From the NCBI RefSeq assembly GCF_014698735.1, contig NZ_JACJTQ010000003.1, positions 124,001-188,000 of the forward strand: DNA of 64,000 nucleotides, written 5' to 3'. This stretch comes from Anabaena catenula FACHB-362 (GTDB lineage Bacteria; Cyanobacteriota; Cyanobacteriia; Cyanobacteriales; Nostocaceae). The notes below the pieces were generated by a model that worked only from the letters and a program-made list of their open reading frames with translations, ran no database searches and was not told the origin of the DNA. Below are positions 8,681-18,993 of the stretch, piece after piece. Every line of letters starts with the position of its first letter. Position 1 is the first letter of the stretch. The position numbers and the translations under genes are program-made.

Positions 8681-9520
8681 TTAACCAGAAAATCGCTGGT
8701 AAAACTCTGTAAAAGTCTCTTGTTGTTTGCTGTTGTCAAGAACCGAAAAAATTACACTTTTAAATCTGCCCCAAAATTGACCACCCGGTAATAAAAAGTC
8801 TGCAAAGATTTGGGCAACTACCTCTGGGTCATTTTTAAAGACTCCACATCCCCAAGCGCCTAATATCAAAGCATCACAACCGCCCTCGACTGCCAAACTC
8901 AAAACTTTTGATGTACGATTAATAAGAGTGGAAAGTATTTTTTCACTTAAATGCTGTTGATTTTTTTGAATCATTCCAGCATTTGGTGCTGGACTGGTAA
9001 TGAAATCTACAAGATATGGTTTTTCTAGCAACTCTCCATCATCGGTTTTAAAAACTGGGCAATTCGGAGAATAAATCATCCAATTTGAGTACAAAAGTGA
9101 ACTCTCATGGCGATGAAAATCATAATATTGACGGCATTTCAACTGGCTTTTGTAGAGTGCTGAACTTCTTGCTAAACTCTCTTCTTGCGCTTGTGATCCT
9201 TTAAGAAATCCACCCCCTGGGTTTTTCGCGGAAGCAAAATTTAGAACACCAATTTGTTGAAATTGCCCAGTTCTTGCTATGCGTTCTGCTCCCATCAGGG
9301 TTGTCTCATTCCTGACTTCAAACCCAGTCCCTGAGAAACGAGGAATGCTATTGAGTACCCCAGATTCAATCTCAGCTAAATTGTCAGGACTATAGCATTT
9401 TGTCGAATCAAAACAATATTTTAATTCGCGAGCGATATCAACTTGATTGCCATTAGGAGAGATATAGCTACCGACATCAAGAATTTCTAGGGTATTTTGG
9501 GCTATGGCAATTCGTCTCAT
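8681..9520 (-). CDS. Bacterial-type poly(ADP-ribose) glycohydrolase (TIGR02452/DUF2263)
   Basis: The 279-residue protein has the microbial PARG macrodomain signature NFASAKNPGGGF...QAQEES: GGG at 102-104 and the catalytic Glu pair E113/E114. A GALILGAWGCG-type macrodomain glycine loop follows, here DALILGAWGCGVF. Family members hydrolyse ribose-ribose bonds in poly(ADP-ribose) or related ADP-ribose conjugates. It stands alone between a MITE and a transposase remnant, a setting typical of accessory genes. ADP-ribosylation is often used in phage defence and toxin systems, but no ADP-ribosyltransferase is seen nearby. Confidence 0.87.
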   Translation of the reverse strand: MRRIAIAQNTLEILDVGSYISPNGNQVDIARELKYCFDSTKCYSPDNLAEIESGVLNSIPRFSGTGFEVRNETTLMGAERIARTGQFQQIGVLNFASAKNPGGGFLKGSQAQEESLARSSALYKSQLKCRQYYDFHRHESSLLYSNWMIYSPNCPVFKTDDGELLEKPYLVDFITSPAPNAGMIQKNQQHLSEKILSTLINRTSKVLSLAVEGGCDALILGAWGCGVFKNDPEVVAQIFADFLLPGGQFWGRFKSVIFSVLDNSKQQETFTEFYQRFSG

Positions 9521-9732
9521 TACTGTTCTCTTTACTACTTCTGGCTTATGTGCATTTTAGAAAGATTTTAACAGAGATATAGGAATAATATTTGATTTTT
9601 GAAAAAAAATCAGAGATAATAGAGAACATACAAGTCTAATATAAAACAATAATAAAGCAGTATTTATAGCTATAGCCATAAAGATTAGGACGTAAACTAT
9701 AAGAGTTACCACATAGCATTTACCCCATTTAA

Positions 9733-10392
9733 ATGGCTAAACCCTATAGTGATGATTTCCGGCAAAAGGTAATGCAAGCGATAGAGTTGGACGGTCTCAA
9801 GAAGTGTGAGGCAAGCCTTGTGTTCAATATTAGTCGCAACACAATTAACTTGTGGTGTCAGCGCAAAGCCGAAACGGGAGATGTCAAACCCAAACAGAGG
9901 AAAGCATCGCCGCAGAAGGGCAAAATCAGGGATTGGGAAAAGTTTCGCACCTTTGTCAAAGAGCAAGGGGATAAAACCCAAAGTGAAATGGCACAGCTAT
10001 GGGACGGACAGATTAGCCAACGCACAATTTCCAGGGCATTGAAAAACATAATCAACCAAATTAAACGGGTAAGATTGGTAAAACGGGCGGACGGTTACTA
10101 CGCTCAATTTTGTATAGCTGTAGATCGTTGTGAGGCGATTCAATCATCAGGAAATACAATTGGGTTGGATGTAGGATTAAAAGAATACTACACCGACTCT
10201 GAAGGCGTGAATGCTGTCCTCAGAAGAGACGCATTGATTAATGTAGGACTGCAATATTTTGCCGATGAATTTATTAAAGATGAAAAACGATTAGATGAAT
10301 TTGAATTAATTGGTGGTGTATCCAGTAATAGTATTACAGAAGATATAGCTGTAGCCAGGATAATTAGGACATTATTAATCCTTGAAACTTAG
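9733..10392 (+). pseudogene. Chimeric transposase remnant (IS630 N-terminus + TnpB piece + unknown tail)
   Basis: One open frame of 219 codons joins three unrelated parts. Residues 1-105 are the helix-turn-helix part of an IS630-type transposase (DDFRQKVMQAIELDGLKKCEAS, then QISQRTISRALKN), without any DDE catalytic domain. Residues about 106-158 (10048-10206) match TnpB of IS200/IS605 or IS607 elements, up to the first RuvC aspartate in GLDVGLKEYYTDSEG. Residues 159-219 are a tail I do not recognise. It cannot be a working transposase. Whether the fused frame is expressed is unknown. Confidence 0.7.
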
Positions 10393-10458
10393 ATATAATA
10401 AGGCTTTCCCTCCTGCCTCCTGCCCTCTGCCTCCTGCCTCCTGCTATATGAGCAAATC

Positions 10459-13400
10459 TTACTGAGATTGCTTTCTTTTGGTTAAAAAGGCTTGAATCCC
10501 CTGAAGCGATGCTTCTAAATCAGCTACTAATTTATCTGCACCAGTAAGATCCTGACTACGAATCATTTGTTCTAGTTTCTCTGCTGTGTGCTGGATGATT
10601 GTAGCTCCTATATTACCACTAGATCCTTTAAGATGATGGGCTTCTTGCCCCAGTTTTCGATAGTCATTAATTGCTATTGCGGCTTTGATTGTCTCTACAT
10701 GAAACGGGATATCTTCCACGAACATTTCTAATAGCTCAAACTCAAATTCTGTATTATTTTCTGAGAGTTGATGTAGATGATCCCAATTAATTGCTAAATC
10801 ATCGAGCAAACTGCTATCTGTGCCAGAAATTGTTGGCGTTGTTGCCACTGAAATCATTGTTTTTTGTTGAGTAACTATCACCTGACTCCAACGTTCTAGT
10901 ACCATTGCTAACTTATCTTTAACTACTGGCTTACTCAGATAGTCATCCATGCCAGCATCTAGACAGCTTTGTTGGTCTTCTTTCATGGCGTTAGCAGTGA
11001 TAGCAATTACTACAGGTTGCTGACCGCTAGCAAATGAGCTTGCTTGCCGACGACGAATTTGTCGTGCAGTCTCCAAACCATCTAGAATTGGCATTTGGCA
11101 GTCCAAGAGAATTAAGTCATAGGGAATTTTATCCAATAACTGCAAAACTTCTTGACCATTAGCTACAGTATCGGCATCATAGCCTAGTTGCTGAAGCTGT
11201 TTGAGGAGAACTTTTTGATTGATCAAATTATCTTCTGCTATTAGTAATTTTAGCTTTGATTTAGCAGAACTAGCTATCTGTTTACCCGCCTTATTCGCAG
11301 ACGGTTGCTCAATTTTAAGAACCTCCACATAATCTAGTTTTGCTTGGTTGCCCAAAATATTCATGATTGTATCCAACAACCGGGATGGCTTGACCGGCTT
11401 GACCAAATAACTAGCAAATCCTATGTTTAAAGCTTTTTGTACTTCATCTCTTTGATCAGTAGAGGTCAACATAATTAAAGGAATATTATTAATAGCTGCA
11501 TTTGCCTTAATTTGCACTCCCAAAGTCAAGCCATCTATGTGGGGCATTTGCATATCAATCACAGCAATATCATAGGGCTTCCCTTGTTCGGCAGCTATCT
11601 CTAAAGCCTTTAAGGCAGTAGTCGCATCGCTAGCCTCCTCCACTTGCATTCCCCAAGAAGTAGCTTGGTGGTAGATAATTTTACGATTAGTAGCATTGTC
11701 ATCGACTACTAATAAGCGGCGCTCAGTGAGTAGCTCACAGTTTTGAAGCTGGGAAATAGGCTGTGGCTGTTTGGTAAAAGGTAGCTCAAACCAGAATTTA
11801 GATCCTTTACCTATCTGACTTTTTACTCCGATTTCTCCTGCCATCAAATTCACTAAATATTGACAGATGGCTAATCCCAAACCTGTACCACCATACTGGC
11901 GGGTAATGGAAGCATCTACTTGGGTAAATGGTTGAAACAGTTTGTTTTGATCTTCTGGGCTAATGCCAATCCCAGTATCTGTAACGGCAAAATGGATAGT
12001 AGCTGTATTATGGTTTTCTGATTTCAGTTCTACTCGCACCACTACCTCTCCGACGCTGGTAAACTTGAGAGCATTGCTGATCAAATTCATCAAAATTTGC
12101 CGCAGGCGACTAGCATCTCCTTGAAGGTGAGTGGGGACGTTGCGATCGATCAAGGCCGCAATTTCCAATCCTTTTTTATGGGCTTGGGGAGCGAGTAATT
12201 CCAAAACTTCCTCAATACAAGTGGATAATTCAAAATCTAGGGTTTCGAGCATCATTTCCCCGGCTTCAAGCTTGGATAAATCCAAAATCTCGTTGATCAG
12301 GGATAAGAGAGCATCTCCACTCACACGAATTGTTTCCACAAAATCTTGCTGCTCTGCATTGAGAGGAGTTTCTAACAATAAGCCGGTCATTCCCAAAACG
12401 GCATTCATAGGGGTGCGGATTTCATGACTCATGTTAGCCAAAAAGCTACTTTTGGCAAGAGAAGCTAACTCAGCTTGGTGACGAGCAACTTCGAGTTCTT
12501 GTCTTTGCAAAGTTTCTGCTTGGAGCAATTTGGCTTGAGTTAAGGCAATACCAATTTGGTCAGCGAGCGATTTTAAAAGTTCAATTTCCCAGGTAGTCCA
12601 ATTACGGGAATTGTGGCATTGATGGGTAATTAGCAGCCCCCAAAATTTATCTTTGAGGAAAATGGGAATGACAAGGTTGGCTTTGACATGAAATCGTTGC
12701 AGCAATTCCAAATGGCAAGGCTGGATTTTAGCTTGATTGATATCATTAATACTGCTAATCCTTCCTTGACGATATTTTTGGATGTACTGTTCTGTAAAAC
12801 AAGGATCAACAATATTCTGTCCCAGAATCGCAGGTATGCTGGGAATCAACGCTTCTTTTAGTGCTGTTAATGAGCTATTTGCCTGTAACTCTAGGATGAG
12901 TACACGGTCTGCTTGCAGTAACTTCTGCACTTCTGTGACACTGGTTTGGAGAATTTCATCGATTTGTAGAGAATGGCGAATTTTCAGGGTGATATCGGCT
13001 AACAATTGCGATCGCCAATTCTGGCGTTGAACTTCCTCTTCTGCCTGCTTGCGTTCTATAAACTGACCTATCTGCTTACCAATGGACATCATATTCTTGA
13101 GCAAATCTGCATCTTCTTGCTGATTTTTTTTGTTAAAGAAAGTTATGACTCCAAAAGTTTCGTTTCCACTGCATATAGGAAAACCAAAAGCTGATTGCAG
13201 TCCTACTTGAGCCGCAGCTTTTGCTCTCAAAAAGTGAGCATCATCAATAACATTAGTCAGCCAAACAGGTTCAGAACTAGCCCAGACACGACCAGGCAAA
13301 CCCATTTCTGGGGCAAAGTTTGTTTGTTTGGTTATTGCTTCAAACTCTTGTAGTTCTGGGGTTTCTCCATACCAACAATCAAGACAACGTAAAACATTTA

Positions 13401-15102
13401 CTTGTTGATCTACTAGCCAAATTTCACCCCCATCCCAACCTAAATTCTCGCAGATTCCTCGTAATATCCGGTGAGTAGCCTCACTAATAGTCATCGACTC
13501 TGCCAAGGCGCTGGTTGCTGCGTATTGTGCCGCTAGATGCTGTTGAGTTAGTTTGCGAATGGTAATATCAATACCCGTACTGATAATGTATTCTACTGTC
13601 CCTTCTTCGTCTTCTAGGGTGGTGTTTGTCCATTTAATCAATCGCAAACTTCCATCTTTCCTTACCCAGTAGTTTTCAACTTCCTTGGGACTTTTATGAT
13701 CTCGTAACTGCGCTAAGTATACTTTGACGGACTCTACTGCTTCAGGAAGGATGAACAAATTCCAAAGATACCTACCCCTCACCTCATCGAATGAGTAACC
13801 CGTTACTTGCTCACAGGCTTGATTGAAGCGAACAATTTGCCCTTGTGAGTCGAGAACAATAACTAAGGTGCTGGCTGTGTCTAGGACTGCTGAAATAAAG
13901 TTGCGTTCTTTTTTCAGTGTTGCCTCTGTTCGTGTCCGTTCGGTAAATTCTTGATAAATGAAGTAGTAGACTAACGCCAGAATAATAGAACATAAACAGA
14001 TGGCGATTGCCACATTAACAATTGTCTTTTTTCCATTAGTTTTTGCTGTAGCAGACTCTTTCCTCAGCAGTTTGTTTCCCTCATTTTCCATATCAATGAT
14101 CAGCTTGCGGATATCATCCATAACATACTGTCCTTGATTTGTCAGCACTAGCTGCACGGTTGCTTCCAAATTGTTCTGTTGGCGGAAGTCTATAGTCTGC
14201 TTGAGTTCTGAAAGTTTAGTTGCTATTAAACGTTCCAGAATGACGATTTGCTGCTGTTGATATGGTTGTGCTACTGTTAAAGACTTCAAAGTTTGAAGTT
14301 CTTGATTAATTTTGCCAACAGATTCTTCATATGGTTTTAAATAAGACTGTTTTCCTGTAAGCAAGTAACCACGTTGTCCAGTTTCAGCATCTTTAATTAA
14401 AGATAGTAATCTTTCTTGCTTGTTTATTTGCTCTTGGATTTTTATGACTTGATTACTAGTTTTAATAAATAGTTTCGTATTTTGATAAGAAACAACACCA
14501 ATCATCACTAAAATTGCTGATGCTAATCCAAATCCTGCTGCAACTCTTTTGAAAAATTGAATGCGTATTTCCTGTGGTTGTTTGCGTTCCTGGCTTACAA
14601 GTACCAAACTAGCTAAATTGCGTCGAATTTCTAGTTGCTTGATAACTTGACGACCTAAAATTCTTAATGCTTCTACCTGTTCGGGAGTGAGTTCCCGTGG
14701 TATATGATCAATTACACAGAGCGTTCCCAGCCCGTATCCCTCAGATGTAGTTAAAGGCACTCCAGCATAAAACCGGACATGAGGATCAGATACCACTAGG
14801 GGGTTAGTGGCAAATCTTTCGTCAATTGTGGCATCAGGAACGATAAAAACATCCTTTTGTTGGATGGCATGAGTACAAAATGCAATATCACGAGATGTTT
14901 CTAATGCCTCCAAACCTACTTTGGATTTGAACCATTGGCGATTTTTATCGACTAGGCTAACCAAGGCAATAGGAGTTCCACAAATATATGAAGCTAGTTG
15001 AGTAAGATCGTCAAACGCTTCTTCGGGTGGGGTGTCTAGAATCTTATATTCTAAAAGTGCTTCTAATCTTTGTGATTCATGATCAGGTAATGGTCTTTTC
15101 AT
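10459..15102 (-). CDS. Giant hybrid histidine kinase (GAF-CHASE3-PAS-GAF-GAF-HisKA-HATPase-REC-REC-HPt)
   Basis: The 1547-residue protein contains, in order: an N-terminal GAF (about 1-165); a membrane helix near 184-204; a CHASE3 sensor with [14 protein letters not shown]; a second membrane helix near 359-379; a PAS (about 395-510); two GAF domains (about 525-860); a HisKA box with phospho-acceptor H893 in [10 protein letters not shown]; a HATPase domain; receiver 1 with D1183; receiver 2 with D1334 in [11 protein letters not shown]; and an HPt domain with H1489 in HHLKGSS. All phosphorelay residues are present, so an internal His-Asp-His relay is likely. No cognate regulator gene is adjacent. 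The input signal is unknown. An unusual point is a soluble GAF placed before the first membrane helix. Confidence 0.92.
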   Translation of the reverse strand: MKRPLPDHESQRLEALLEYKILDTPPEEAFDDLTQLASYICGTPIALVSLVDKNRQWFKSKVGLEALETSRDIAFCTHAIQQKDVFIVPDATIDERFATNPLVVSDPHVRFYAGVPLTTSEGYGLGTLCVIDHIPRELTPEQVEALRILGRQVIKQLEIRRNLASLVLVSQERKQPQEIRIQFFKRVAAGFGLASAILVMIGVVSYQNTKLFIKTSNQVIKIQEQINKQERLLSLIKDAETGQRGYLLTGKQSYLKPYEESVGKINQELQTLKSLTVAQPYQQQQIVILERLIATKLSELKQTIDFRQQNNLEATVQLVLTNQGQYVMDDIRKLIIDMENEGNKLLRKESATAKTNGKKTIVNVAIAICLCSIILALVYYFIYQEFTERTRTEATLKKERNFISAVLDTASTLVIVLDSQGQIVRFNQACEQVTGYSFDEVRGRYLWNLFILPEAVESVKVYLAQLRDHKSPKEVENYWVRKDGSLRLIKWTNTTLEDEEGTVEYIISTGIDITIRKLTQQHLAAQYAATSALAESMTISEATHRILRGICENLGWDGGEIWLVDQQVNVLRCLDCWYGETPELQEFEAITKQTNFAPEMGLPGRVWASSEPVWLTNVIDDAHFLRAKAAAQVGLQSAFGFPICSGNETFGVITFFNKKNQQEDADLLKNMMSIGKQIGQFIERKQAEEEVQRQNWRSQLLADITLKIRHSLQIDEILQTSVTEVQKLLQADRVLILELQANSSLTALKEALIPSIPAILGQNIVDPCFTEQYIQKYRQGRISSINDINQAKIQPCHLELLQRFHVKANLVIPIFLKDKFWGLLITHQCHNSRNWTTWEIELLKSLADQIGIALTQAKLLQAETLQRQELEVARHQAELASLAKSSFLANMSHEIRTPMNAVLGMTGLLLETPLNAEQQDFVETIRVSGDALLSLINEILDLSKLEAGEMMLETLDFELSTCIEEVLELLAPQAHKKGLEIAALIDRNVPTHLQGDASRLRQILMNLISNALKFTSVGEVVVRVELKSENHNTATIHFAVTDTGIGISPEDQNKLFQPFTQVDASITRQYGGTGLGLAICQYLVNLMAGEIGVKSQIGKGSKFWFELPFTKQPQPISQLQNCELLTERRLLVVDDNATNRKIIYHQATSWGMQVEEASDATTALKALEIAAEQGKPYDIAVIDMQMPHIDGLTLGVQIKANAAINNIPLIMLTSTDQRDEVQKALNIGFASYLVKPVKPSRLLDTIMNILGNQAKLDYVEVLKIEQPSANKAGKQIASSAKSKLKLLIAEDNLINQKVLLKQLQQLGYDADTVANGQEVLQLLDKIPYDLILLDCQMPILDGLETARQIRRRQASSFASGQQPVVIAITANAMKEDQQSCLDAGMDDYLSKPVVKDKLAMVLERWSQVIVTQQKTMISVATTPTISGTDSSLLDDLAINWDHLHQLSENNTEFEFELLEMFVEDIPFHVETIKAAIAINDYRKLGQEAHHLKGSSGNIGATIIQHTAEKLEQMIRSQDLTGADKLVADLEASLQGIQAFLTKRKQSQ

Positions 15103-15192
15103 ACAAAAATGTGTAATTTATACTTAGATAATTGTGGACATAAACATATTTTGTATCCCCTCAATATTTCGGGGAAAGAGTTATTTGGGCAT

Positions 15193-15372
15193 CTATAAGC
15201 AACCAAAGGGATTAAGAGCGTTTTTACATTTAATTGGTAGTTGGAAATGCTCCAGCAAGTCACTTGTGAGTTGATTCACTGACTCTACGCTTTTTACTTT
15301 TGATTGTAATTGCTCTATTAAGTTGAGTAATAGCTTAATTCCTTTTGATTTGGCATAGTCAGATAGTTTCAT
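15193..15372 (-). CDS. Small ORF starting like an IS607-type resolvase
   Basis: The ORF is about 59 codons from an ATG at 15372 (an in-frame ATG at 15390 is also possible). It begins MKLSDYAKSKGI, which resembles the N-terminus of IS607-family serine recombinases. It then continues with a Leu/Lys/Gln-rich helical segment that does not fit the rest of that family. It follows the 46-codon ORF at 15394-15534 on the same strand. It is most likely a fragment; a small antitoxin-like protein is an alternative. Confidence 0.35.
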   Translation of the reverse strand: MKLSDYAKSKGIKLLLNLIEQLQSKVKSVESVNQLTSDLLEHFQLPIKCKNALNPFGCL

Positions 15373-15393
15373 TTCTGAAAAATACCACATATG

Positions 15394-15534
15394 TTAGTGT
15401 CTGACTATATTTTTGTTATTGAAACCCGATACCTCTACTGTATGACGCATCGATTCATCTACAATCCCTTTTGGCTCGATGGTTTGCAGCAAATCTAGTT
15501 CTGAAAAGTCATTTGAAATAAGCTTTTGCGTCAT
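15394..15534 (-). CDS. 46-residue hypothetical ORF
   Basis: The ORF runs from ATG (15532-15534) to TAA (15394-15396). It is acidic at the N-terminus and has no recognised motif. The next ORF begins four bases after its stop if the upstream ATG at 15390 is used, so the two would be translated together. It may be a remnant of an element or part of a small two-gene module. Confidence 0.3.
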   Translation of the reverse strand: MTQKLISNDFSELDLLQTIEPKGIVDESMRHTVEVSGFNNKNIVRH

Positions 15535-15641
15535 GTGTCCTATTTTATGACACTGTGTGTACCTTGCTTCCCTTATTTTCCTCTGCTACCCCTACTTATT
15601 GAGCCGATACGCATAAACATTCCTCCAGCCTACGCACCCGT

Positions 15642-15678
15642 GTTTCAGTCCCCTTGCGGGGATTAAGTATGCAGAAAC
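15642..15678 (-). CRISPR. Orphan CRISPR repeat, same family as the main array, inverted
   Basis: The 37 bases from GTTTCAGTCCCCTTGCGGGG to GCAGAAAC match the complement of the main-array repeat (30585-31960) with four mismatches, all in the distal half. Only one copy exists here. It sits on the opposite flank of the cas operon from the main array and in the opposite orientation. Confidence 0.7.
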
Positions 15679-15785
15679 ATTTATAAATTTTAACCAATGC
15701 AACTTAGATTTAACAACAGCCCCCCATAGTCCTGAAGGGCTTTCTGAGAATTAATATTGATTTTGTTAAATTTTTTTGATTGTAT

Positions 15786-16388
15786 CTATGCTGCAAAAAC
15801 TTCATTAACTTTAATATTCAATTCCGGGAAAGTTGGAGATATAATTTTATCTGTACCTCGATAAGCATTTGGTTGATAAATGCCTTGTTCATTGAGAATA
15901 TATACAAAAATTGTTGGTTCTTTGGGATTACCTAAATAATTACGACTACCAATTGCTAAATAATCAACTATCCAATATTCAGAAATACCCAAAAGTTGAT
16001 ATTCTTCTAACTTATCTATATAGTCATCTTCCCAATTAGTGGAAACTATTTCTACTGCTAATTGTAATGGTTCAATAAAAGCAGTATAAGCGGATAAATT
16101 AGCATCCCACAAGTTTTTATCTACTACGCTAACATCAGGAACACGACCTTGTTCTTTACCACTTGCTGTTAAAGTTCTAATGGAAATTCTTCCAGAGACT
16201 CTATAATTGAGATTCAGACGTTTGACCTCTAATTTAAAAGTATCAGCGATAAATTCTGCTAAGTTATCATGTTTTCTTGTTGCTTGTATCCGCATGATTT
16301 CACCATTTACAAGTTCATAGCGCCCTTCTTCGGGAAAGTCGTGGTTGAGGAATTGCTCAAATGTGAGTCGGTTTTTAGTTAGAGTCAT
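15786..16388 (-). CDS. Uma2-family (DUF820) PD-(D/E)XK nuclease-fold protein
   Basis: The 200-residue protein has the usual Uma2 layout: FEQFLNHDFPEEGRYELVNGEI at the start, GRVPDVSVVD with the PD aspartate at D85, then a LAVEIVSTNWEDDYIDKLEEY segment. E113 and K126 could complete a D...E-x-K-like site. The late ISEYWIVDY strand is typical. Such proteins are very numerous in filamentous cyanobacteria, and the cellular role of nearly all is unknown; a restriction-like nuclease is inferred from the fold. It lies between orphan CRISPR repeats and is transcribed alone. Confidence 0.82.
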   Translation of the reverse strand: MTLTKNRLTFEQFLNHDFPEEGRYELVNGEIMRIQATRKHDNLAEFIADTFKLEVKRLNLNYRVSGRISIRTLTASGKEQGRVPDVSVVDKNLWDANLSAYTAFIEPLQLAVEIVSTNWEDDYIDKLEEYQLLGISEYWIVDYLAIGSRNYLGNPKEPTIFVYILNEQGIYQPNAYRGTDKIISPTFPELNIKVNEVFAA

Positions 16389-16443
16389 AGTTGTAAAATG
16401 GGAGGGGTTACATCTCTAAGTTAATCTATTAAGTTTTTTTATA

Positions 16444-16545
16444 GTTTTAATCCCCTTGCGGGGAAGTGGTTAAAACTGAGGTAACAGTTTAGCCATGTTA
16501 CAGAGACCTGTTTCAATCCCCTTGCGGGGTAATTTAAAGCTTGTT
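16444..16545 (-). CRISPR. Degenerate two-repeat CRISPR remnant
   Basis: Two divergent repeat-like units share the core ATCCCCTTGCGGGG. The first is 16444-16476, ending TTAAAAC; the second starts GTTTCAATCC at 16510. Their starts are 66 bp apart, which fits one repeat plus a spacer of about 33 bp (16477-16509). The second unit is enclosed by a 10-bp inverted repeat, AGAGACCTGT at 16502 and ACAGGTCTCT at 16560. It is probably a decayed array. Confidence 0.5.
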
Positions 16546-16768
16546 TGGATTTCTCAAGCACAGGTCTCTATATAATAATATTATCTAAAAAGTCTCATAA
16601 GGTCAAATAAAACTGTAAATTTATATCTTCAATTTTTTCAAATATATGTGTCTAAAGTCCAGTGAGAAACAATAACCTGACAAAATAGATTTCTGAAGTA
16701 AATTTAAAATTTACTCCAGACAACCTAATGCTGAGTTTTCTTTTTAACCTATAGTAGTTTCTATGTTC

Positions 16769-17041
16769 CTACCAGCTGTAATGATTGCCGCAGCTATATT
16801 CATTATAGGCTTCCAGACTACCTGGATCTGTTGAGATACCTAACCTATTTAAATTGGCTGAACAATGTCCCATCTGGATTTTGAATGATTCTTGTTCTTT
16901 TTTTAAATCTTTAAACTGCTTTTGTAATTGCTCAAACTGTTGCTGTAGTTGAGTAATATATCTACTATGAGAGCAGCTTCCATAAAGTGTGCAGGAAATG
17001 TTACCTGCGTTGCTATCAGATGGTAAACAGTCTTTTTGCAT
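16769..17041 (-). CDS. Hypothetical Cys-containing coiled-coil protein
   Basis: The 90-residue ORF has a central Gln/Lys/Glu-rich heptad pattern (about 29-58, ITQLQQQFEQLQKQFKDLKK) likely to form a coiled coil. Short flanks contain five or six cysteines. No membrane segment or known domain is visible. It lies 251 bp downstream of the cas operon on the same strand but is not clearly part of it. Its existence rests only on ORF length and on composition unlike the flanking DNA. Confidence 0.4.
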   Translation of the reverse strand: MQKDCLPSDSNAGNISCTLYGSCSHSRYITQLQQQFEQLQKQFKDLKKEQESFKIQMGHCSANLNRLGISTDPGSLEAYNEYSCGNHYSW

Positions 17042-17292
17042 ACTTGCCTCTATTTTCTAAAATCGGTTCTGTACAATGTGTGAACGGTTACTTCAGTTAA
17101 ACTTTTTCTATCAGGCTGGATACTACCTGACAAAATTGGCTACATCAATTGGTGTATTTCAAGCCTGTCATTACTCACTCATACTTATATCCCTGATTTT
17201 CCAGTATTTGAATTTACGGTTAAATCTGGCTTGTAAAAGCCATATATCCATATTACTATCACTAAAAGGTCAGTGCCAAATCATCAGATTAT

Positions 17293-17922
17293 TTAATCAA
17301 TACTCCTAACCTTGCGGATACTACCGTCTTCCTTGATGTCTAAAACCTCTACTTTGAGGGTTTGTCCTTCTGAAAGTAATTCTGCTTTTTTAGGTTCCTT
17401 CTCAGTCAACTTAATCGTTCCAAAAATTTCATAAGTTACTTTATTCCCTTTTTTTGCAGTTACCATAGCTTCTAGAATTTGCCCAACCGTGAATTTCTGA
17501 CTACTAATAACTTCCGCAATTTCCGCTTGACGTTCAGAAATTTCTTCAACCTCAGCAACAGAAATTTCCTCAATCGGAATAAACTTGTAATAGCGCATCA
17601 AACGCATAGCCCAGCCTAATATTTTTAACATAGCCTGGGCGTTTGTTTGTTGATTTTGCAGATATTGATTACAGGCACTTTCTATACTACGGTAGTAGCC
17701 TGCGGTGCGTCCACTGTGTCCAATTTGTCTACCATGAGTAACAAGAGTTTTCAGGTAGTTAAAAAATCGCCGTCCTGCGTCGGGTTGGGTAACAATACTC
17801 CGCAGATATGCAATAACTTTTCCTACTTCGTTAACATCAGTTTCCTCTTTAACCAAAGTTATGGCTAAATTATGTGCAAGTTGGGATTCCGTTTCTGTTA
17901 AAGATTCTGTAGTTAACATCAA
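17293..17922 (-). CDS. Type III CRISPR small-subunit-like (Cas11/Csm2-like) protein with C-terminal beta extension
   Basis: The 209-residue protein is the last gene of the cas operon and overlaps the previous one by four bases. Residues about 30-115 are helical, with a basic AGRRFFNYLKTLV...GRQIGHSGRTAGYYRSIESA stretch and a GWAMRLMRYYKF helix. This resembles the small (Cas11/Csm2-type) subunits that bind the crRNA-target duplex. Residues about 140-209 add a separate region ending in an OB/TRAM-like KAELLSEGQTLKVEVLDIKEDG strand set. The small-subunit role is inferred from position, size and basic helices; the extension is unusual for that family. Confidence 0.55.
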   Translation of the reverse strand: MMLTTESLTETESQLAHNLAITLVKEETDVNEVGKVIAYLRSIVTQPDAGRRFFNYLKTLVTHGRQIGHSGRTAGYYRSIESACNQYLQNQQTNAQAMLKILGWAMRLMRYYKFIPIEEISVAEVEEISERQAEIAEVISSQKFTVGQILEAMVTAKKGNKVTYEIFGTIKLTEKEPKKAELLSEGQTLKVEVLDIKEDGSIRKVRSID

Positions 17923-18992
17923 TACATTCCTTCAGGTGGTTTGCGGTCAGTTGGGTAGCGTAGAACTTCTGCAAGTTGTTGGAGTTGGGGAAGTTGCACG
18001 AGTTGGGAATGTGCAGTTTTAATTTTAGTTTCGATAAATTTTTGCAGTGCTTCTCCTGTAAGAAGATGATCTTTATTAGGGGTATAGCTGCAATAGTGCG
18101 ATCGCAAATCCTCAAAATTTTGTAATATCTTAGCTTGGGTAAGTTCTACAGTCATTGTCCCCATTCCAATGGGTTTACCACCACCAATTTTTAAAGCTAT
18201 GGGGTAATTAGAATCTTGTCCCAGAATAATAAATAATGTTCCTAGTTCTTCAGGTTTAAGATTTTTAAATTGCAATTGAGTTGTAAAACTATATTCTCTA
18301 GCAGCTTGTTGAACTGGAATTCCTTGATTTTGTCCTTTTTCAATTGCGCGAATTGTATGATAATAAAACTTACGCCCAGCAACTTTTCCCCTGGTGTTAA
18401 AATATGCGCTTCCGGGTTCAGGACGAGGACGATACAAGGATGGCATAAATCCCGTATTAAAACCCATACTTTCGCATTTAGCATCATTAAATTCTATTAA
18501 TCCTTGCCAATTTAAAGCCCCAAATACTTGACTAGCAGGACATAATTGTTCTTTATTTGGACAAGGTAATCTTTCGTTGGATATTTTATCCCGATATCTT
18601 GAAGTAACTACTGCAAGGGTGCTATTTGTGATTGCTTCATACACAGAACGAATACAACCTTTAAGAGAACTTCCTTGAATAATCAGATATTTATCAACTC
18701 CTTGCACCATTGTTTTAATCAAAGGTACGCGAGTTGAAATATCACTACCAGGAACTACTACACCAGTAGAAACATGAAGTGAGGTTTTAACTGTCAGCTT
18801 TAAAAATAAAGTTCCATGCAGACGATTTTTATCAAATTTATCATGTCCAGCAGGATGTTCTAAACGCGGTCTTTCTTGTGGAAAAGCAACGAATTTATAT
18901 GGTTTTTCTATGTTATTTACCGTCGAATCATCACGGGATACTGGCTGAGAAGATACGGCTTTTCGTGGCTTAGGTTTGGGTATATCTGTCAT
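17919..18992 (-). CDS. Type III Cas7-like RAMP protein, probably inactive backbone/cap subunit
   Basis: The 357-residue RAMP protein carries the Cas7 signature IIQGSSLKGCIRSVYEAI (about 105-121) and the late glycine loop IGGGKPIGMGTMTVEL. Where Csm3-type Cas7 proteins have the cleavage aspartate just before the Pro-Val segment, this one has R88 (STRVPLIKT), so it should not cut target RNA. A Cys-containing insertion (CPNKEQLCP) may bind zinc. It ends four bases into the small-subunit gene and starts one base after the Csx19-like gene, so translation is coupled. A terminal Csm5-like position is likely. Confidence 0.78.
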   Translation of the reverse strand: MTDIPKPKPRKAVSSQPVSRDDSTVNNIEKPYKFVAFPQERPRLEHPAGHDKFDKNRLHGTLFLKLTVKTSLHVSTGVVVPGSDISTRVPLIKTMVQGVDKYLIIQGSSLKGCIRSVYEAITNSTLAVVTSRYRDKISNERLPCPNKEQLCPASQVFGALNWQGLIEFNDAKCESMGFNTGFMPSLYRPRPEPGSAYFNTRGKVAGRKFYYHTIRAIEKGQNQGIPVQQAAREYSFTTQLQFKNLKPEELGTLFIILGQDSNYPIALKIGGGKPIGMGTMTVELTQAKILQNFEDLRSHYCSYTPNKDHLLTGEALQKFIETKIKTAHSQLVQLPQLQQLAEVLRYPTDRKPPEGMY

Positions 18993-18993
18993 T

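Noticed and set aside
17076-17309. A 77-codon plus-strand ORF between the cas operon and the coiled-coil ORF
   Set aside because: Hydrophobic, no ribosome site, and it overlaps the 3' end of the cas operon; more likely chance in AT-rich DNA.
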